Assembly: GCF_012295525.1 (NCBI RefSeq)
Contig: NZ_CP051167.1
Span: 124,001-188,000, forward strand
DNA length: 64,000 bases
Direction of reading: 5' to 3'
Source of the DNA: Oxynema aestuarii AP17
Lineage (GTDB): Bacteria > Cyanobacteriota > Cyanobacteriia > Cyanobacteriales > Laspinemataceae
The position numbers were made by a program, and so were the translations under genes. The number at the start of each line of letters is the position of its first letter. The stretch's first letter is position 1. Under the pieces are notes generated by a model. The model did no database searches. It was not told the origin of the DNA and saw only the letters and a list, made by a program, of their open reading frames with translations. Below, in pieces: positions 17,868-26,454 of this stretch.

Positions 17868-20428
17868 TTCCCCGGGTTGGCTGCCGCTTTCTGTTGCAAT
17901 TGCAACAGCGATCGCCAATCTTGCACCGCTTGTTCCGGCCACATCCAATTTTTCCCGAGAGCGTCCGGCTGGAAGGCCGTAGGCTGTGTAGACAGGATAT
18001 ATTGACGCTGTTCTATAGCCTGACTCAACCGCTTCTCTTGGTGGGGTAGCGATTGAGTTCGGGCTAATTTCATCTCTACTAACGCCAACCCGGCATAAGC
18101 GGTGAGGGCTTCGGGACTTTCTAAGGGAGCGGTTATCGCCCCGGTTGCCGTCAAAGCGACGGTCGGCTGACCCCCTTGGTTAACCGGGGTGGTGTCCACG
18201 GGTGAGCTTTTAAGGGACTTGAGCGCTTCAAACCAATTGCTCTGCGCCTGTTGGAGTTGGCCGTCGGCATAGTACGCAAAGGCTAAAGCATTACGATAAA
18301 CCGGGGATTGAGGTTGTTGTTCCACGGCCCGTTGCCAATAACGGCGCACGTCGTCCAAGCTGTATTTGGAATCGCCCACGTGCAACGACTGCCACGCCAG
18401 ACGACCGCGCAGGAAGTTGATCCCCGGTTGGTCTTGTTGCTCGGACGGTACCCCGGCTAAGACGGCGCTGGCATGAACGAGGGCGCTGCGTTCGGGTTTG
18501 AGCAGTTCCTCGATCGCCGCTTGAGCCTCCAACACTTGACCCCGATTGAACTGCTCGATCGCCAATCCGGCGATGTCCCCACTCGGTGCAGTAGAGAGGT
18601 TGGCTTGCACCAATTCCGGGGAGAAGTGTTGGGGTAAGTCGAGCTGTTCGTAGGGGAGGAACTCGCCCGGTTGCGGTTCGCTGCCATTCCCCTGTTTGTA
18701 GGCAGTCCAGCCCCCGACCAGGGCGATCGCCAGCACCCCCAACGAGGCGATCGTGGCAACCCCTTTCGACTTCCAAAACGAAGGCTGGCACCCGCGCCAA
18801 GAGAGTGCGGGACGCGGGCGCTTTGGCTCCGGTTCCTTCGGCGTTGGCGCCGGAGCGACTGCGGCAGCTTTCCCCTCACTACCGGAAACGACGGCAATTT
18901 CCCGAAATAAATTCTGGATGTCGGCGGCGGATTCGTCGTCCTCTTTGGCCAGATCCCGATACACCGCTTCTAAATCTTCCTCTTCTTCCAGTTCGAGATC
19001 GGCGTCGTCGTATTCTGGGGGCGCCAGCTCGTCGCGATCGTCCTCGTCTTTCAAGACCAGCCCGGACATCGGTGGTGAGGTTACCTCCTCGGGGGTCTTT
19101 CTTGCCGCCGTTGGTCGTTTTTTGAGAGGCTCATCGCTTCCCGTGGTCTCGCTGCCGTTCTGGGAGACCAGATAGCCGTCAAACTCGGGATGCAGGTACA
19201 GCACGGGCAAGGCCCAATACAGTTGGCCGGAACCGTAGGTCGAGATCAACCCCTGTCGCGCCCGATTCAGACTCAAATCGACGGGATAACCTTGTTTGAT
19301 ATTGCGATAGAACAAGCGGGTCAAAATCAGGGCAACGTTATCGGGAATCCGTTCCGCCATCGCCAAGACGCCGGGAATGCCGCGCCGGACGAGGACTTCG
19401 GCGAGGGTGCGCCCTTCGCTGCCGTTGCCGAGTTCTAAGTCGGTGGCACTGTGGGATCCCCGACAGGAGTTGAAGACGGCCATGCGAATGCCGTTGTTGA
19501 CCAGCAATCCGGCTAAGTCGTCCCCGCTTAAAAATTCGGTCAAGCCTGTTTTATCGTTGACGAGGTAAAGTTGTCCCCCACCTGCGGCGACGGTGCTATG
19601 TCCGGAGTAGTGAAAGACTTGATATTGGTTTTGTTCTAAAGCTTGGGTGAGTTTTTCCCGATTCGGTTGTTCTAATAGGGTCAGCTCGATTTTTGGCGGT
19701 TTGCCCCGTCCGGGGGTGCCGCCGCGCCACTGTTTTTGCAATTCCTCGCGCAGGTGCATGGCTTCTTGTTTGAGCGCGAGGTTGTCGCGGTCGGTCGGCG
19801 CCGAGAGTACCATTAAGATTCTCAAGGGTTCTCCCGTGGGATGGGGGAGATTGAGAGAGGCGCAGTTGGGTTGATAGCGCGAAAAGACGATATCTTTCCC
19901 GGTGGCGATCGGTCGGAGGTCTTCGTGGAGGACTTCCCACGGCAGACGCGGCAGTTTGTCCCCTTTGACGCCCAAGCGCAATCGCAACAGGTTGCCTCGG
20001 TTGTGAGCGATCGCCTGGGCGTTACTGAGGCGATCGCGCAAGCTACCTTGAAACAATTGCTCGTACAATTGCTGCCCGAAATCGACGAGGTTGGGCGATA
20101 CTCCTGGGGAGTCGCTACGCGATTCTCCTGGGGAGACGCTTCGCGATCGCCCCATCCCGGAGATCGAGGGGTATCCCTCTGATTGTCCCCCTCGGACGTT
20201 TCGCGTCGATCGCTTTTCCCTCACCGGACCGACGACCCCGCGCCGCAGCAAGCCGACGAGGGGATCGTCCATCAGGTAGGCGGCTTCTTGCAACCATTGT
20301 TCTACAGGCCAGATCACTTGTTCTTCAGCCGGAAGCACGCCTTTGGGCGAGTGTTCCGTGCGGACTAAAAATCGATCCTCCCCGAACGGGGTTACGGAAA
20401 TATGTAATTCCTCAAATTGATGGGTCAC
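17864..20428 (-). CDS. Membrane-anchored CHAT (caspase-like) protease with C-terminal TPR region
   Basis: 854 residues from GTG 20428 (VTHQFEELHISVTPFGEDRF), chosen because AGGAG lies about 11 bases upstream and CHAT proteins of this type begin this way; the frame is open 23 codons further. The CHAT domain spans about residues 110-440. The catalytic His is in FHYSGHST (about H277) and the Cys in VFNSCRGSHS (about C322), the dyad of caspase/separase-like peptidases. An acidic, low-complexity stretch (DDADLELEEEEDLEAVYRDL) follows, then one membrane segment VATIASLGVLAIALVGGW (about 590-607), then about 240 residues with TPR-like helices. The CHAT domain is therefore predicted cytoplasmic with the TPR part outside. 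A 24-bp repeat is inserted in frame in the linker before the CHAT domain. The substrate is unknown. Confidence 0.85.
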   Translation of the reverse strand: MTHQFEELHISVTPFGEDRFLVRTEHSPKGVLPAEEQVIWPVEQWLQEAAYLMDDPLVGLLRRGVVGPVREKRSTRNVRGGQSEGYPSISGMGRSRSVSPGESRSDSPGVSPNLVDFGQQLYEQLFQGSLRDRLSNAQAIAHNRGNLLRLRLGVKGDKLPRLPWEVLHEDLRPIATGKDIVFSRYQPNCASLNLPHPTGEPLRILMVLSAPTDRDNLALKQEAMHLREELQKQWRGGTPGRGKPPKIELTLLEQPNREKLTQALEQNQYQVFHYSGHSTVAAGGGQLYLVNDKTGLTEFLSGDDLAGLLVNNGIRMAVFNSCRGSHSATDLELGNGSEGRTLAEVLVRRGIPGVLAMAERIPDNVALILTRLFYRNIKQGYPVDLSLNRARQGLISTYGSGQLYWALPVLYLHPEFDGYLVSQNGSETTGSDEPLKKRPTAARKTPEEVTSPPMSGLVLKDEDDRDELAPPEYDDADLELEEEEDLEAVYRDLAKEDDESAADIQNLFREIAVVSGSEGKAAAVAPAPTPKEPEPKRPRPALSWRGCQPSFWKSKGVATIASLGVLAIALVGGWTAYKQGNGSEPQPGEFLPYEQLDLPQHFSPELVQANLSTAPSGDIAGLAIEQFNRGQVLEAQAAIEELLKPERSALVHASAVLAGVPSEQQDQPGINFLRGRLAWQSLHVGDSKYSLDDVRRYWQRAVEQQPQSPVYRNALAFAYYADGQLQQAQSNWFEALKSLKSSPVDTTPVNQGGQPTVALTATGAITAPLESPEALTAYAGLALVEMKLARTQSLPHQEKRLSQAIEQRQYILSTQPTAFQPDALGKNWMWPEQAVQDWRSLLQLQQKAAANPGN
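20102..20149. repeat. Two tandem 24-bp repeats inside the CHAT gene
   Basis: Units 20102-20125 and 20126-20149 both start TCCTGGGGAG and run to CGCGAT, the second ending in HIP1. They resemble a dispersed element and encode the Ser/Arg/Pro-rich text RSRSVSPGESRSDSPGVS on the minus strand. Because 48 is a multiple of 3 the frame is kept. Confidence 0.8.
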
Positions 20429-21210
20429 AGCTTTACTGCACTCCTGCTCGCTCCTCAAATGGTCTTGGGTTCGTTCGCACCCCGAATCGATATTCACTCC
20501 GAAATCTGTTGCTCGACGTCGATCGTGACCTGTCCGATCTGTGTATTAATTATTGTCTACACCCCGAACGTGAGAATTTTCTGAGTCGGCCAGTTCTCAA
20601 ACAGACCTCTGGTGCCTTCGCACGGCGACGCCGGAGGCGCATCGCGGTACCGTCGCTCCAGTTCTGTCGTTTTCGATTCGTAGATGTTTTTTTGGCAAGG
20701 GGTTCGACTGAGCCGTCGATCGCCCGGGTTTGAAGTTTTAAATCGTCATATCCCCGACGACAATTTTACCCTCGTCTCCCTGAATTTCTCTTCTCGAAGG
20801 ACGGCCATTCGATGACTTGGTATTTAAGAGGCTGATTTCCTCCTTTTCTCCCTCCAAAAGTTGGGAAGTTCGCGGGTTTACCTTTTCTTTCTTTGTAAGA
20901 AGATCGGGTTACTGTTCGTTCCCTTCGGAGGAGTTAGGTTGGCAAGGTGCTGGGTTTTTGAGAACCTCGATTGCACCTTCTCGATCTTCAGACGCATTCG
21001 TGCTGAAAAAGTTACCGGAAAAGGAAAATTTTTTCACCATAACCTTATTCACGAACGGCTTGCCTGACGATCCGGATGGCAACAGATCTCGATTGAATTG
21101 TCTGATTTCTTGAAGTTTTTGCGATCGCCCCTTTCGGGTCATGGTTTCGGGAAATAGCAAATCAGTTGGCGAACTTTCCGGATTGAGCGATGAGTTATCG
21201 AAAGGTGAAA

Positions 21211-21265
21211 TGGTAGATGCACCCTGATTGACGTTCCCCGGCTCCTCTGAGTCGGGTTTTTTTTT
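21211..21265 (+). ncRNA. Candidate small RNA, module 1, with intrinsic terminator
   Basis: The core TGGTAGATGCACC is followed by CTGATTGACGTT, then a terminator hairpin CCCGGCTC (21237-21244), 4-nt loop, GAGTCGGG (21249-21256) and nine T. The core and the bases after the T-tract (TTTTGCC) are shared with modules 2 and 3, while the hairpin sequence differs but keeps pairing. No reading frame is conserved. It is not recognised as Yfr1, 6S or another named cyanobacterial RNA. Confidence 0.6.
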
Positions 21266-21399
21266 GCCCTCTCGGATGCGGTTCGGGTGCGATCGCCGTT
21301 CGTTTTCCTCTCTATCTTGGAAAATATCGACGATCGCTAACGGACTTAAAAAAGTTTCCGATACTCCGGATCGAGTTCTCTTTTAAAAGAACTCTGTAG

Positions 21400-21454
21400 T
21401 GGTAGATGCACCTTGATTCATCTTCCCGGCTCCTGGGGTGCCGGGTTTTTTTTT
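21400..21454 (+). ncRNA. Candidate small RNA, module 2, with intrinsic terminator
   Basis: Core TGGTAGATGCACC followed by TTGATTCATCTT, then hairpin CCCGGC (21425-21430), 9-nt loop, GCCGGG (21440-21445) and nine T. Directly upstream, GAGTTCT-N8-AGAACTC forms a second hairpin that might be an operator or part of a longer transcript. It sits 189 bp downstream of module 1 in the same orientation. Confidence 0.6.
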
Positions 21455-21506
21455 GCCATATCAAAAGCCCGATGTCAGGCTGTGTTCCTCCGCGAGGGCG
21501 CATTCA

Positions 21507-21530
21507 CCCTAACTGACGTTTCCCAGATTC
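21507..21530 (+). repeat. Decayed fourth copy of the small-RNA core
   Basis: TTCACCCTAACTGACGTTTC matches the module core GCACCCTGATTGACGTTTTC at most positions, but the TGGTAGAT start is missing and no terminator hairpin or T-tract follows. It is probably a dead copy. Confidence 0.4.
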
Positions 21531-21807
21531 CATGCACCCATGATTTGTTCGAGTTTTAACACACCCTGGGCAGACGCTCCTAGCACCCTTGTATCCACCC
21601 CTAGGATTCGATGAGGAATGTTGTGATTCCTCGGTAGACGGCTAGATTCAACTCGGTTCTTTCTTCTCTTGCGGCGCCGACGAGGATCGCTTGCACCCCG
21701 CTCTATACCCTTGCTGACGCCTTACAGAACTGCTTCGAGGGATCTAGCTAGCCGCTATTCTAGCAGCAAATTTTCCGGATCGGGTAGTCCAGTTGAGTAG
21801 ATTACAG

Positions 21808-21861
21808 TGGTAGATGCACCCTGATTGACGTTTTCCGGCTCGCGAGAGCCGGATTTTTTTT
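21808..21861 (+). ncRNA. Candidate small RNA, module 3, with intrinsic terminator
   Basis: Core TGGTAGATGCACC followed by CTGATTGACGTTTT, then a perfect hairpin CCGGCTC (21835-21841), loop GCGA, GAGCCGG (21846-21852), one A and eight T. A TAGATT at 21798-21803 is placed as a -10 would be for a transcript starting near 21810. It has the strongest terminator of the three. Confidence 0.6.
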
Positions 21862-22382
21862 GCCCGAAATTCTTCGTTTTTACTGGGGCTAAAAAGATGG
21901 AAAGGATCGTGGCGATCGCGCCTATTTACTCGCTTTCTTTCCGCGCGATCGCCCGGCTCTAAGATGAGGGATTTAAAACGGTCTCAAGCCGATTGAAACT
22001 CGCTCGAATTTGGCAAACATTTAAACCTGTTTCGCTGTCGCGATCGCCGCCCTTACTGCCGCTCTTTCTAACGGCATGTTAGGGCGTCCTGACGAGATGA
22101 AAAGACTTCCCCCACGCCGGATCGCGTTTCTCGTTGTCGTAGCTAACTCTGCCCCTTTACAGAGATTTTTAAGCTGGTCGATCGGAACAATTTTGACGGA
22201 AATAAACTCGGGCGATCGCGTGCCACTCTCCCATTTGGCTACCTTCTTTCGCAACGCGATCGCTCCCGTCGCGGTCAACTCACAAACTGAACGATTTCTG
22301 GGTTTTTTGTTTGCCCCACGAATGAGGGGTCTAACCCCTCAGCGAACGCCGATCTAAAATGGCTGGAAAATGAGGAAAGGCG

Positions 22383-22508
22383 ATGAAACTTTGGATGTCC
22401 CAAAATTTAACAAAACTACTACGCTGGTTCCTCACGATCCTCGCCGTCGGACTGCTGGCGTGGCTGTGGATTTTACTGGGCGCCACTCCGGCGATCGCCT
22501 GCGGTTGA
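22383..22508 (+). CDS. Possible 41-residue secreted or membrane peptide
   Basis: ATG 22383 follows GAGGAAAGG (22372-22380), a strong ribosome site. The peptide is a textbook signal sequence and almost nothing else: basic start (KLLRW), long hydrophobic core (FLTILAVGLLAWLWILLG), a cleavage-like ATPAIA and then CG before TGA. It may be a single-pass small membrane protein, or the remaining N-terminus of a lost secreted protein. Its last 36 bases overlap, antisense, the 3' end of the GDSL hydrolase gene. Confidence 0.45.
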   Translation: MKLWMSQNLTKLLRWFLTILAVGLLAWLWILLGATPAIACG

Positions 22509-23189
22509 ACGGTGGAAAGCGTCCCAATCAAGGACCTCTGCGAGCAAATCTTGATAACCGCAAACGTTGGGATGCAGTCCGTCCTCGCCGATGCGGGAGC
22601 TGTACCAGTCCGAACCGCGATCGTACCAGCGTTCAAAAATATCTAAATAGGGAATTTGACGCGCCGCACACGCCTGACGGGTTCGTTCTTTGTAGCGATA
22701 TTGATCGTCGTGATTGAAGAACAAGCAGTCGGAAAAGGGCATTTTTCCTTCGTCTACGGGAACCATGCCGACGACTAATACCGGGCAGAGACTGGAGGCG
22801 CGATCGAGTAAGCGCTCGATATCGTGACTGAATCGGTCAAAATCGGTGAAGTTTCGCCCGTTGAGATGACCCAGACGGGCAGAATCGTTGACGCCGACGG
22901 ATAGTACGATTAAATCCGGGACTTGATTGCGCAGTTCGCCGCGATGGCGAAATTCTTGTTCGAGGCGTTGGGCGACTTGGGCGGCGCGATCGCCGCGAAC
23001 CCCCAAGTTGTAAAGCACGTGACCCGCACTCCCCGGTTCCATCCAATGACGGCGCAACCGTTCGACCCAACCCCCGCCGACCGGATCGCCAAAGCCGTAG
23101 ATAATACTATCTCCAAGTGCGACGATTTTAAGTGGCTGACAGAGTTTGGCGGCAATGACCTGTTTCTCAGAGCGTTCTAAAACCTGCAT
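22473..23189 (-). CDS. SGNH/GDSL-family hydrolase
   Basis: 238 residues. Block I IVALGDSIIYGFGD holds the nucleophile Ser (about S28). Block II-like NLGVRGDRAAQVAQRL and block III LSVGVNDSARL (Gly and Asn of the oxyanion hole) follow. The C-terminal block V is GEDGLHPNVCGYQDL, with catalytic Asp and His. It is a complete SGNH esterase/lipase-type enzyme acting on an unknown ester. No signal peptide is seen, so it is probably cytoplasmic. The last residues (DRRSGAQ) come from sequence overlapping the small plus-strand ORF. It is transcribed divergently from rpoZ with about 230 bp between them. Confidence 0.9.
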   Translation of the reverse strand: MQVLERSEKQVIAAKLCQPLKIVALGDSIIYGFGDPVGGGWVERLRRHWMEPGSAGHVLYNLGVRGDRAAQVAQRLEQEFRHRGELRNQVPDLIVLSVGVNDSARLGHLNGRNFTDFDRFSHDIERLLDRASSLCPVLVVGMVPVDEGKMPFSDCLFFNHDDQYRYKERTRQACAARQIPYLDIFERWYDRGSDWYSSRIGEDGLHPNVCGYQDLLAEVLDWDAFHRSTAGDRRSGAQ

Positions 23190-23417
23190 AGTTGAGTCTT
23201 TCTCGGCTCGGATGAATGTAAAGAGTTTTTACATAACTATAACAATCGAAATAAAAACTAACAAATCTTTTTGAAATATATAAGCAGTTACGTGTATTAT
23301 GGCGGTGCAACTGGAGAAACCGCCACGAAATTGTTAGGGGGCGATCGCAGTGCCGCCAATGGGGGATACTGGCTTGCTTTGGTAAACTAGACAGTACCTT
23401 GCAAATGGCAAATACTT

Positions 23418-23642
23418 ATGCACAAACGTCCTACAGTTGATACGACTCCGTTGATGCGTCGGGCTGAAGACCTGATCGATGCTGCATCTAATCGCTACCG
23501 GATTACGGTGCAAGTGGCCAATCGCGCGAAGCGTCGGCGTTATGAAGATTTTGATATGGACGATCCGACGGTCAAACCCGTGATGCGGGCGATTTTAGAG
23601 ATGTCGGAAGAGTTAACCCAACCGGAAATTATCGGCGATTGA
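23418..23642 (+). CDS. rpoZ: RNA polymerase omega subunit
   Basis: 74 residues, the usual cyanobacterial length. The N-terminus has the omega signature [20 protein letters not shown], followed by [13 protein letters not shown] and a short acidic C-terminus ([16 protein letters not shown]). Omega helps assemble the beta' subunit and, in cyanobacteria, affects recruitment of the primary sigma factor. It is a single gene, with about 150 bp to the next. Confidence 0.95.
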   Translation: MHKRPTVDTTPLMRRAEDLIDAASNRYRITVQVANRAKRRRYEDFDMDDPTVKPVMRAILEMSEELTQPEIIGD

Positions 23643-23791
23643 AGGATGAATAAATTGGGGGGTTAACTCCGGCGGCGGGGCGCTCGGTCCGGGATCTCGC
23701 CGGATCCCAAGAGCGTCCCACCGTGCAGTTTTAAGCGAAAATCGGCGATCGCCACCCCCGCGATCGCAGCAATCGTTTGGGAAGGATCGCA

Positions 23792-24457
23792 ATGAACCAA
23801 GAAAGATCGAATATCCCTGAGATGTACTCCAATCGGGATCGAACGGCGATCGCCTGGCGCCGACGGACGAGGTGGGCGATCGCGATCGGATTGTTTCTCG
23901 GCTTGGGCTCAAGCGTTTTACCCGGATCGATCCCGGTCGCCGTGGGGCAAGAGCCAGAGGCGGACTGGCGCCGCCAGATCAATCCGCGCATCGTGTGGCC
24001 GCGCGTTTACGAGCAATTGCCGGAATTTCCCCAGGGGAACGACTATATCGATCGCGAAACCGGGGAAGTCGATGACAAAAATACCCTAGTGGGTCGGTTG
24101 ATTTCCTATCACGTGTTTGTCAAAAATCGGCTGCCGATGTTTCGCCTGGATTGGAAGTTGACCTTAGCGGACTATCTCGGCGCCAACGAGGCGATCGATC
24201 CGGAGAACTACCCGGGTCATCTCGATTTAGAGGAAAACCCGTTGGCAGGCGATCGCGCCATTCTCAGCCAACTCAACCGCCAAGAACGGGAGCAGTTGAT
24301 CTCGGTGTTGGTCAATATCTTTAATCCGAATTACAACAAACTGGTGGAAGCCAATTCGCGATCGACTCCCTCTAGGGAGGCGACCTCCACCCCGACTCGT
24401 CCTTCCGGTCCGCCACCGCTTCCCAAACCCGGCGATGCAGATTTGCTCAAACTCTAG
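23792..24457 (+). CDS. Exported or membrane-anchored conserved protein of unknown function
   Basis: 221 residues from the ATG giving MNQERSNIPEMY; GGAAGGAT upstream supports this start over one five codons earlier. After an Arg-rich stretch there is a hydrophobic segment WAIAIGLFLGLGSSVLPGSI (about 27-47), a signal or anchor. The outer part has QINPRIVWPRVYEQLPEFPQGNDYIDRETGEV and LVGRLISYHVFVKNRLPMFRLDWKLTLADYLG, then a Pro/Ser/Thr-rich tail. This resembles a cyanobacteria-restricted family, but I cannot name it or its role. It follows rpoZ on the same strand. Confidence 0.65.
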   Translation: MNQERSNIPEMYSNRDRTAIAWRRRTRWAIAIGLFLGLGSSVLPGSIPVAVGQEPEADWRRQINPRIVWPRVYEQLPEFPQGNDYIDRETGEVDDKNTLVGRLISYHVFVKNRLPMFRLDWKLTLADYLGANEAIDPENYPGHLDLEENPLAGDRAILSQLNRQEREQLISVLVNIFNPNYNKLVEANSRSTPSREATSTPTRPSGPPPLPKPGDADLLKL

Positions 24458-24791
24458 GGTGGGGCGAACTCCTTTGCTGGCGTGGGTTTGACGGTTCAAA
24501 AATCATGAGAGAGATCGAGTTTGTATAAAAATAGTATAAAGCTTACAATGCTGGCTCCCCTTTTTTCTCCCTAGGCGCCTCAATCCTCTTGTCGCAACAC
24601 CTTTAGCCCCTCCCACTCAACTTTTGTCAGTCGATCGGGTTTTTAATTCAGGCTTTACGTAGTCAGTCTCCTTCTCTCCTGCCAGTACCCTCTGAATAGT
24701 TACGAATTATCGTCTTGAATCTTGGGCGATCGCAGAATAGACGTTCTCACGGTTGTAGCTGGCAAAACTATCAATTACTAAAAACGCAATA
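24458..24791. other. Intergenic region with a dispersed repeat copy
   Basis: 334 bp without a convincing gene. At 24494-24540 it contains TTCAAAAATCATGAGAGAG, then ATCGAG, and TATAAAAATAGTATAA. This is one of three copies of a repeat also present at 50571-50622 and, inverted, at about 47843-47890. Confidence 0.5.
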
Positions 24792-25580
24792 ATGAACTGG
24801 AAACAAGTCTGTAGCGGTATTTTACTGGGAAGTCTGGCGAGTTTGATGGGCTTACCCAGTCAAGCCCAGGATAGTACTGACCAACTGAATCAGGCTATTT
24901 GTAGCGAAGATTGGGACGGCGCGATCGCGATTCTTGATAATGCAATGCTAGATTATCCGAACAGTCAGAATACATTGGCAGAATATCGCGATCGCCTCCA
25001 ACAACTTTCTACTACAGGTTTGAGTGAGAAACAAAAAGCCCAATACTGTTCCTTAAACCCAGACCCATCAGATTTCCCGCTTCTCACTGCTGATGAAGAA
25101 ACTTCGCTCAGCGCCCATGTTTCAGAGTATTACCAACAACTCGATCCTGATATGACATACGATGATATTGCTACCCTCATCGGTCGTCCGGGAAAACTAG
25201 ATTATCTATCTTCTTCATACACTTGGATAGCTGAGAATACTTCTACGTTAAGCGCCACATTTTCAAATAACGAGTTGGAGGATTTGACCATTGGCGAATC
25301 CATAGATTGTAGAGAAAATGACGGGTGTGACGGTATTATAGCCGCTCCGACTGAGTTTAAGCAGCTACAAGAACGCTTAGAACTAGGAATGAACGCTCAA
25401 GCGGCTTTACAATACATTAGACGGGAATTAGGAGAACCGACATGGCCAGTTGAAACGCTGATGTACGATTGGCAATTTCGAGAAGAAGGTATCTATTGCC
25501 GGATTTTTGCGTATTTTGCTAGCACGACGGACGGACAAGTAACGACCTACGGAAAACTCTGTGTCAAGGAAGATGAATAA
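24792..25580 (+). CDS. Secreted protein with two BLIP/SmpA-like modules
   Basis: 262 residues with a clear signal peptide: MNWKQVCSGILLGSLASLMG with likely cleavage after SQAQ. Residues 28-75 look like a TPR-type helix pair (DWDGAIAILDNAMLDYP). Next is a module DMTYDDIATLIGRPGKLDYL...YTWIAENTSTLSATFSNNEL, the shape of BLIP/SmpA/OmlA-like small alpha-beta domains. A second, weaker copy follows (LGMNAQAALQYIRRELGEPTWPVETLMYDWQF). Four Cys in the mature part may form disulfides. Such modules bind proteins or stabilise envelope complexes in other bacteria; the partner is unknown here. Confidence 0.65.
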   Translation: MNWKQVCSGILLGSLASLMGLPSQAQDSTDQLNQAICSEDWDGAIAILDNAMLDYPNSQNTLAEYRDRLQQLSTTGLSEKQKAQYCSLNPDPSDFPLLTADEETSLSAHVSEYYQQLDPDMTYDDIATLIGRPGKLDYLSSSYTWIAENTSTLSATFSNNELEDLTIGESIDCRENDGCDGIIAAPTEFKQLQERLELGMNAQAALQYIRRELGEPTWPVETLMYDWQFREEGIYCRIFAYFASTTDGQVTTYGKLCVKEDE

Positions 25581-26237
25581 CCGTATAACTTTAGGAGCAT
25601 TACGGTAAAGTAGTAAAGCTTTAGAACCCCAGTTTCTGACCTGCTGAGACAGCAAAGTTAAAATTTGCAGCCAGAAACCGGGGTTCTTAAATATAGCAAC
25701 TTCGCGCAATCTAAACTAAAATTAGTAAAGAATAAAAGTCACTGTATCTCCTTCATTTAAAATGTTAAGTATTGGAACACAAAAAAGCGATCGCATTACC
25801 ACCATTACTAACATGACTTGGGCTAAATATATTAGTTTAGATTTGCCAAGTAAACGAGTCTCTTTTCGCAACGGAGTCATTAGAATTGTGTCCCCATGAC
25901 GAGTCTTCCCTAGCAGCAAACGGCTGAAAAAACTGTTTCATAATCGGGTTAACTTTGCCTTCGGGCAGGATATTGCGAACAAAAGGATTGCCACTGTGCA
26001 GTAAACTTTCAACGGCCCGGTCTTTGGCCACCGCCACCGTCAATCTGGTAGTTTCTCTGGTGATGCTGTTTTCGAGAGGCTATAGCAAGATCGAGGTCAC
26101 GAGTCTGGACGACTCGCTCGTTGTTGAGGATGGGGTTTTATAGCCCCCTCAATCTCCCTGGTTCCGATGATTTCTACAATTTTGCCAAATGGGGGTTGTT
26201 CGATCCTCGACCTTATGCTACGATTAGCAATGGCTGA
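25581..26237. other. Intergenic region before tRNA-Pro, with one palindromic repeat
   Basis: 657 bp. The only clear structure is the inverted repeat at 25623-25687. A minus-strand frame at 25837-26043 (68 codons, with LHSGNPFVRNILPEG) has the look of the last part of a nucleotidyltransferase-type protein and may be a gene remnant; the evidence is too thin to call it a gene. Confidence 0.4.
25623..25687. repeat. Dispersed-type inverted repeat
   Basis: AGAACCCC-A-GTTTCTG (25623-25638) pairs with CAGAAAC-C-GGGGTTCT (25672-25687) with one internal mismatch and a 33-nt loop. The AGAACCCCGGTTTCT palindrome is common in cyanobacterial intergenic DNA. It could also fold after the stop of the gene at 24792-25580. 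Confidence 0.8.
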
Positions 26238-26311
<74 letters not shown>

Positions 26312-26454
26312 CTTTCAGCACTAAAAAGAAGGGAAGCAGACTTTTATGGTTTGCTTCCCTTCTTCGATCGCGGGGTAATGAGAGTCCGAGGATGGAAGTA
26401 AAATCGAACTATGGCGCGATCGTGATGCTGTAGGTGAGGCGCTAGGTCATTCAA

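Larger units (their letters stand above)
20429..22382. other. Two-kilobase gene-poor region carrying a small-RNA-like family
   Basis: Apart from short open frames without ribosome sites, I find no protein gene. The region holds three repeated modules each ending in an intrinsic terminator (21211-21265, 21400-21454, 21808-21861), a decayed fourth core (21507-21530), a perfect 7-bp hairpin GAGTTCT/AGAACTC (21373-21394) just before module 2, and another 7-bp hairpin GAGGAAT/ATTCCTC (21613-21632). The first 60 bases probably include the leftward CHAT promoter. Confidence 0.7.

Noticed and set aside
20817-21113. 98-codon plus-strand frame in the gene-poor region
   Set aside because: No ribosome site, a phenylalanine/serine-rich composition typical of non-coding sequence, and no recognisable motif.
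21211-21861. Considered as tRNA-like or riboswitch elements because of GGTAGA text
   Set aside because: No cloverleaf can be drawn and no downstream gene follows on the same strand closely enough for a riboswitch; stand-alone RNAs fit better.
22021-22278. 85-codon minus-strand frame before the GDSL region
   Set aside because: Mostly Ala/Arg codons from HIP1 sites and no ribosome site; both strands are open there.
25837-26043. 68-codon minus-strand frame with text resembling the end of a nucleotidyltransferase
   Set aside because: Only a short stretch looks familiar, there is no start region or partner gene, and the upstream sequence does not continue the family; at most a remnant.
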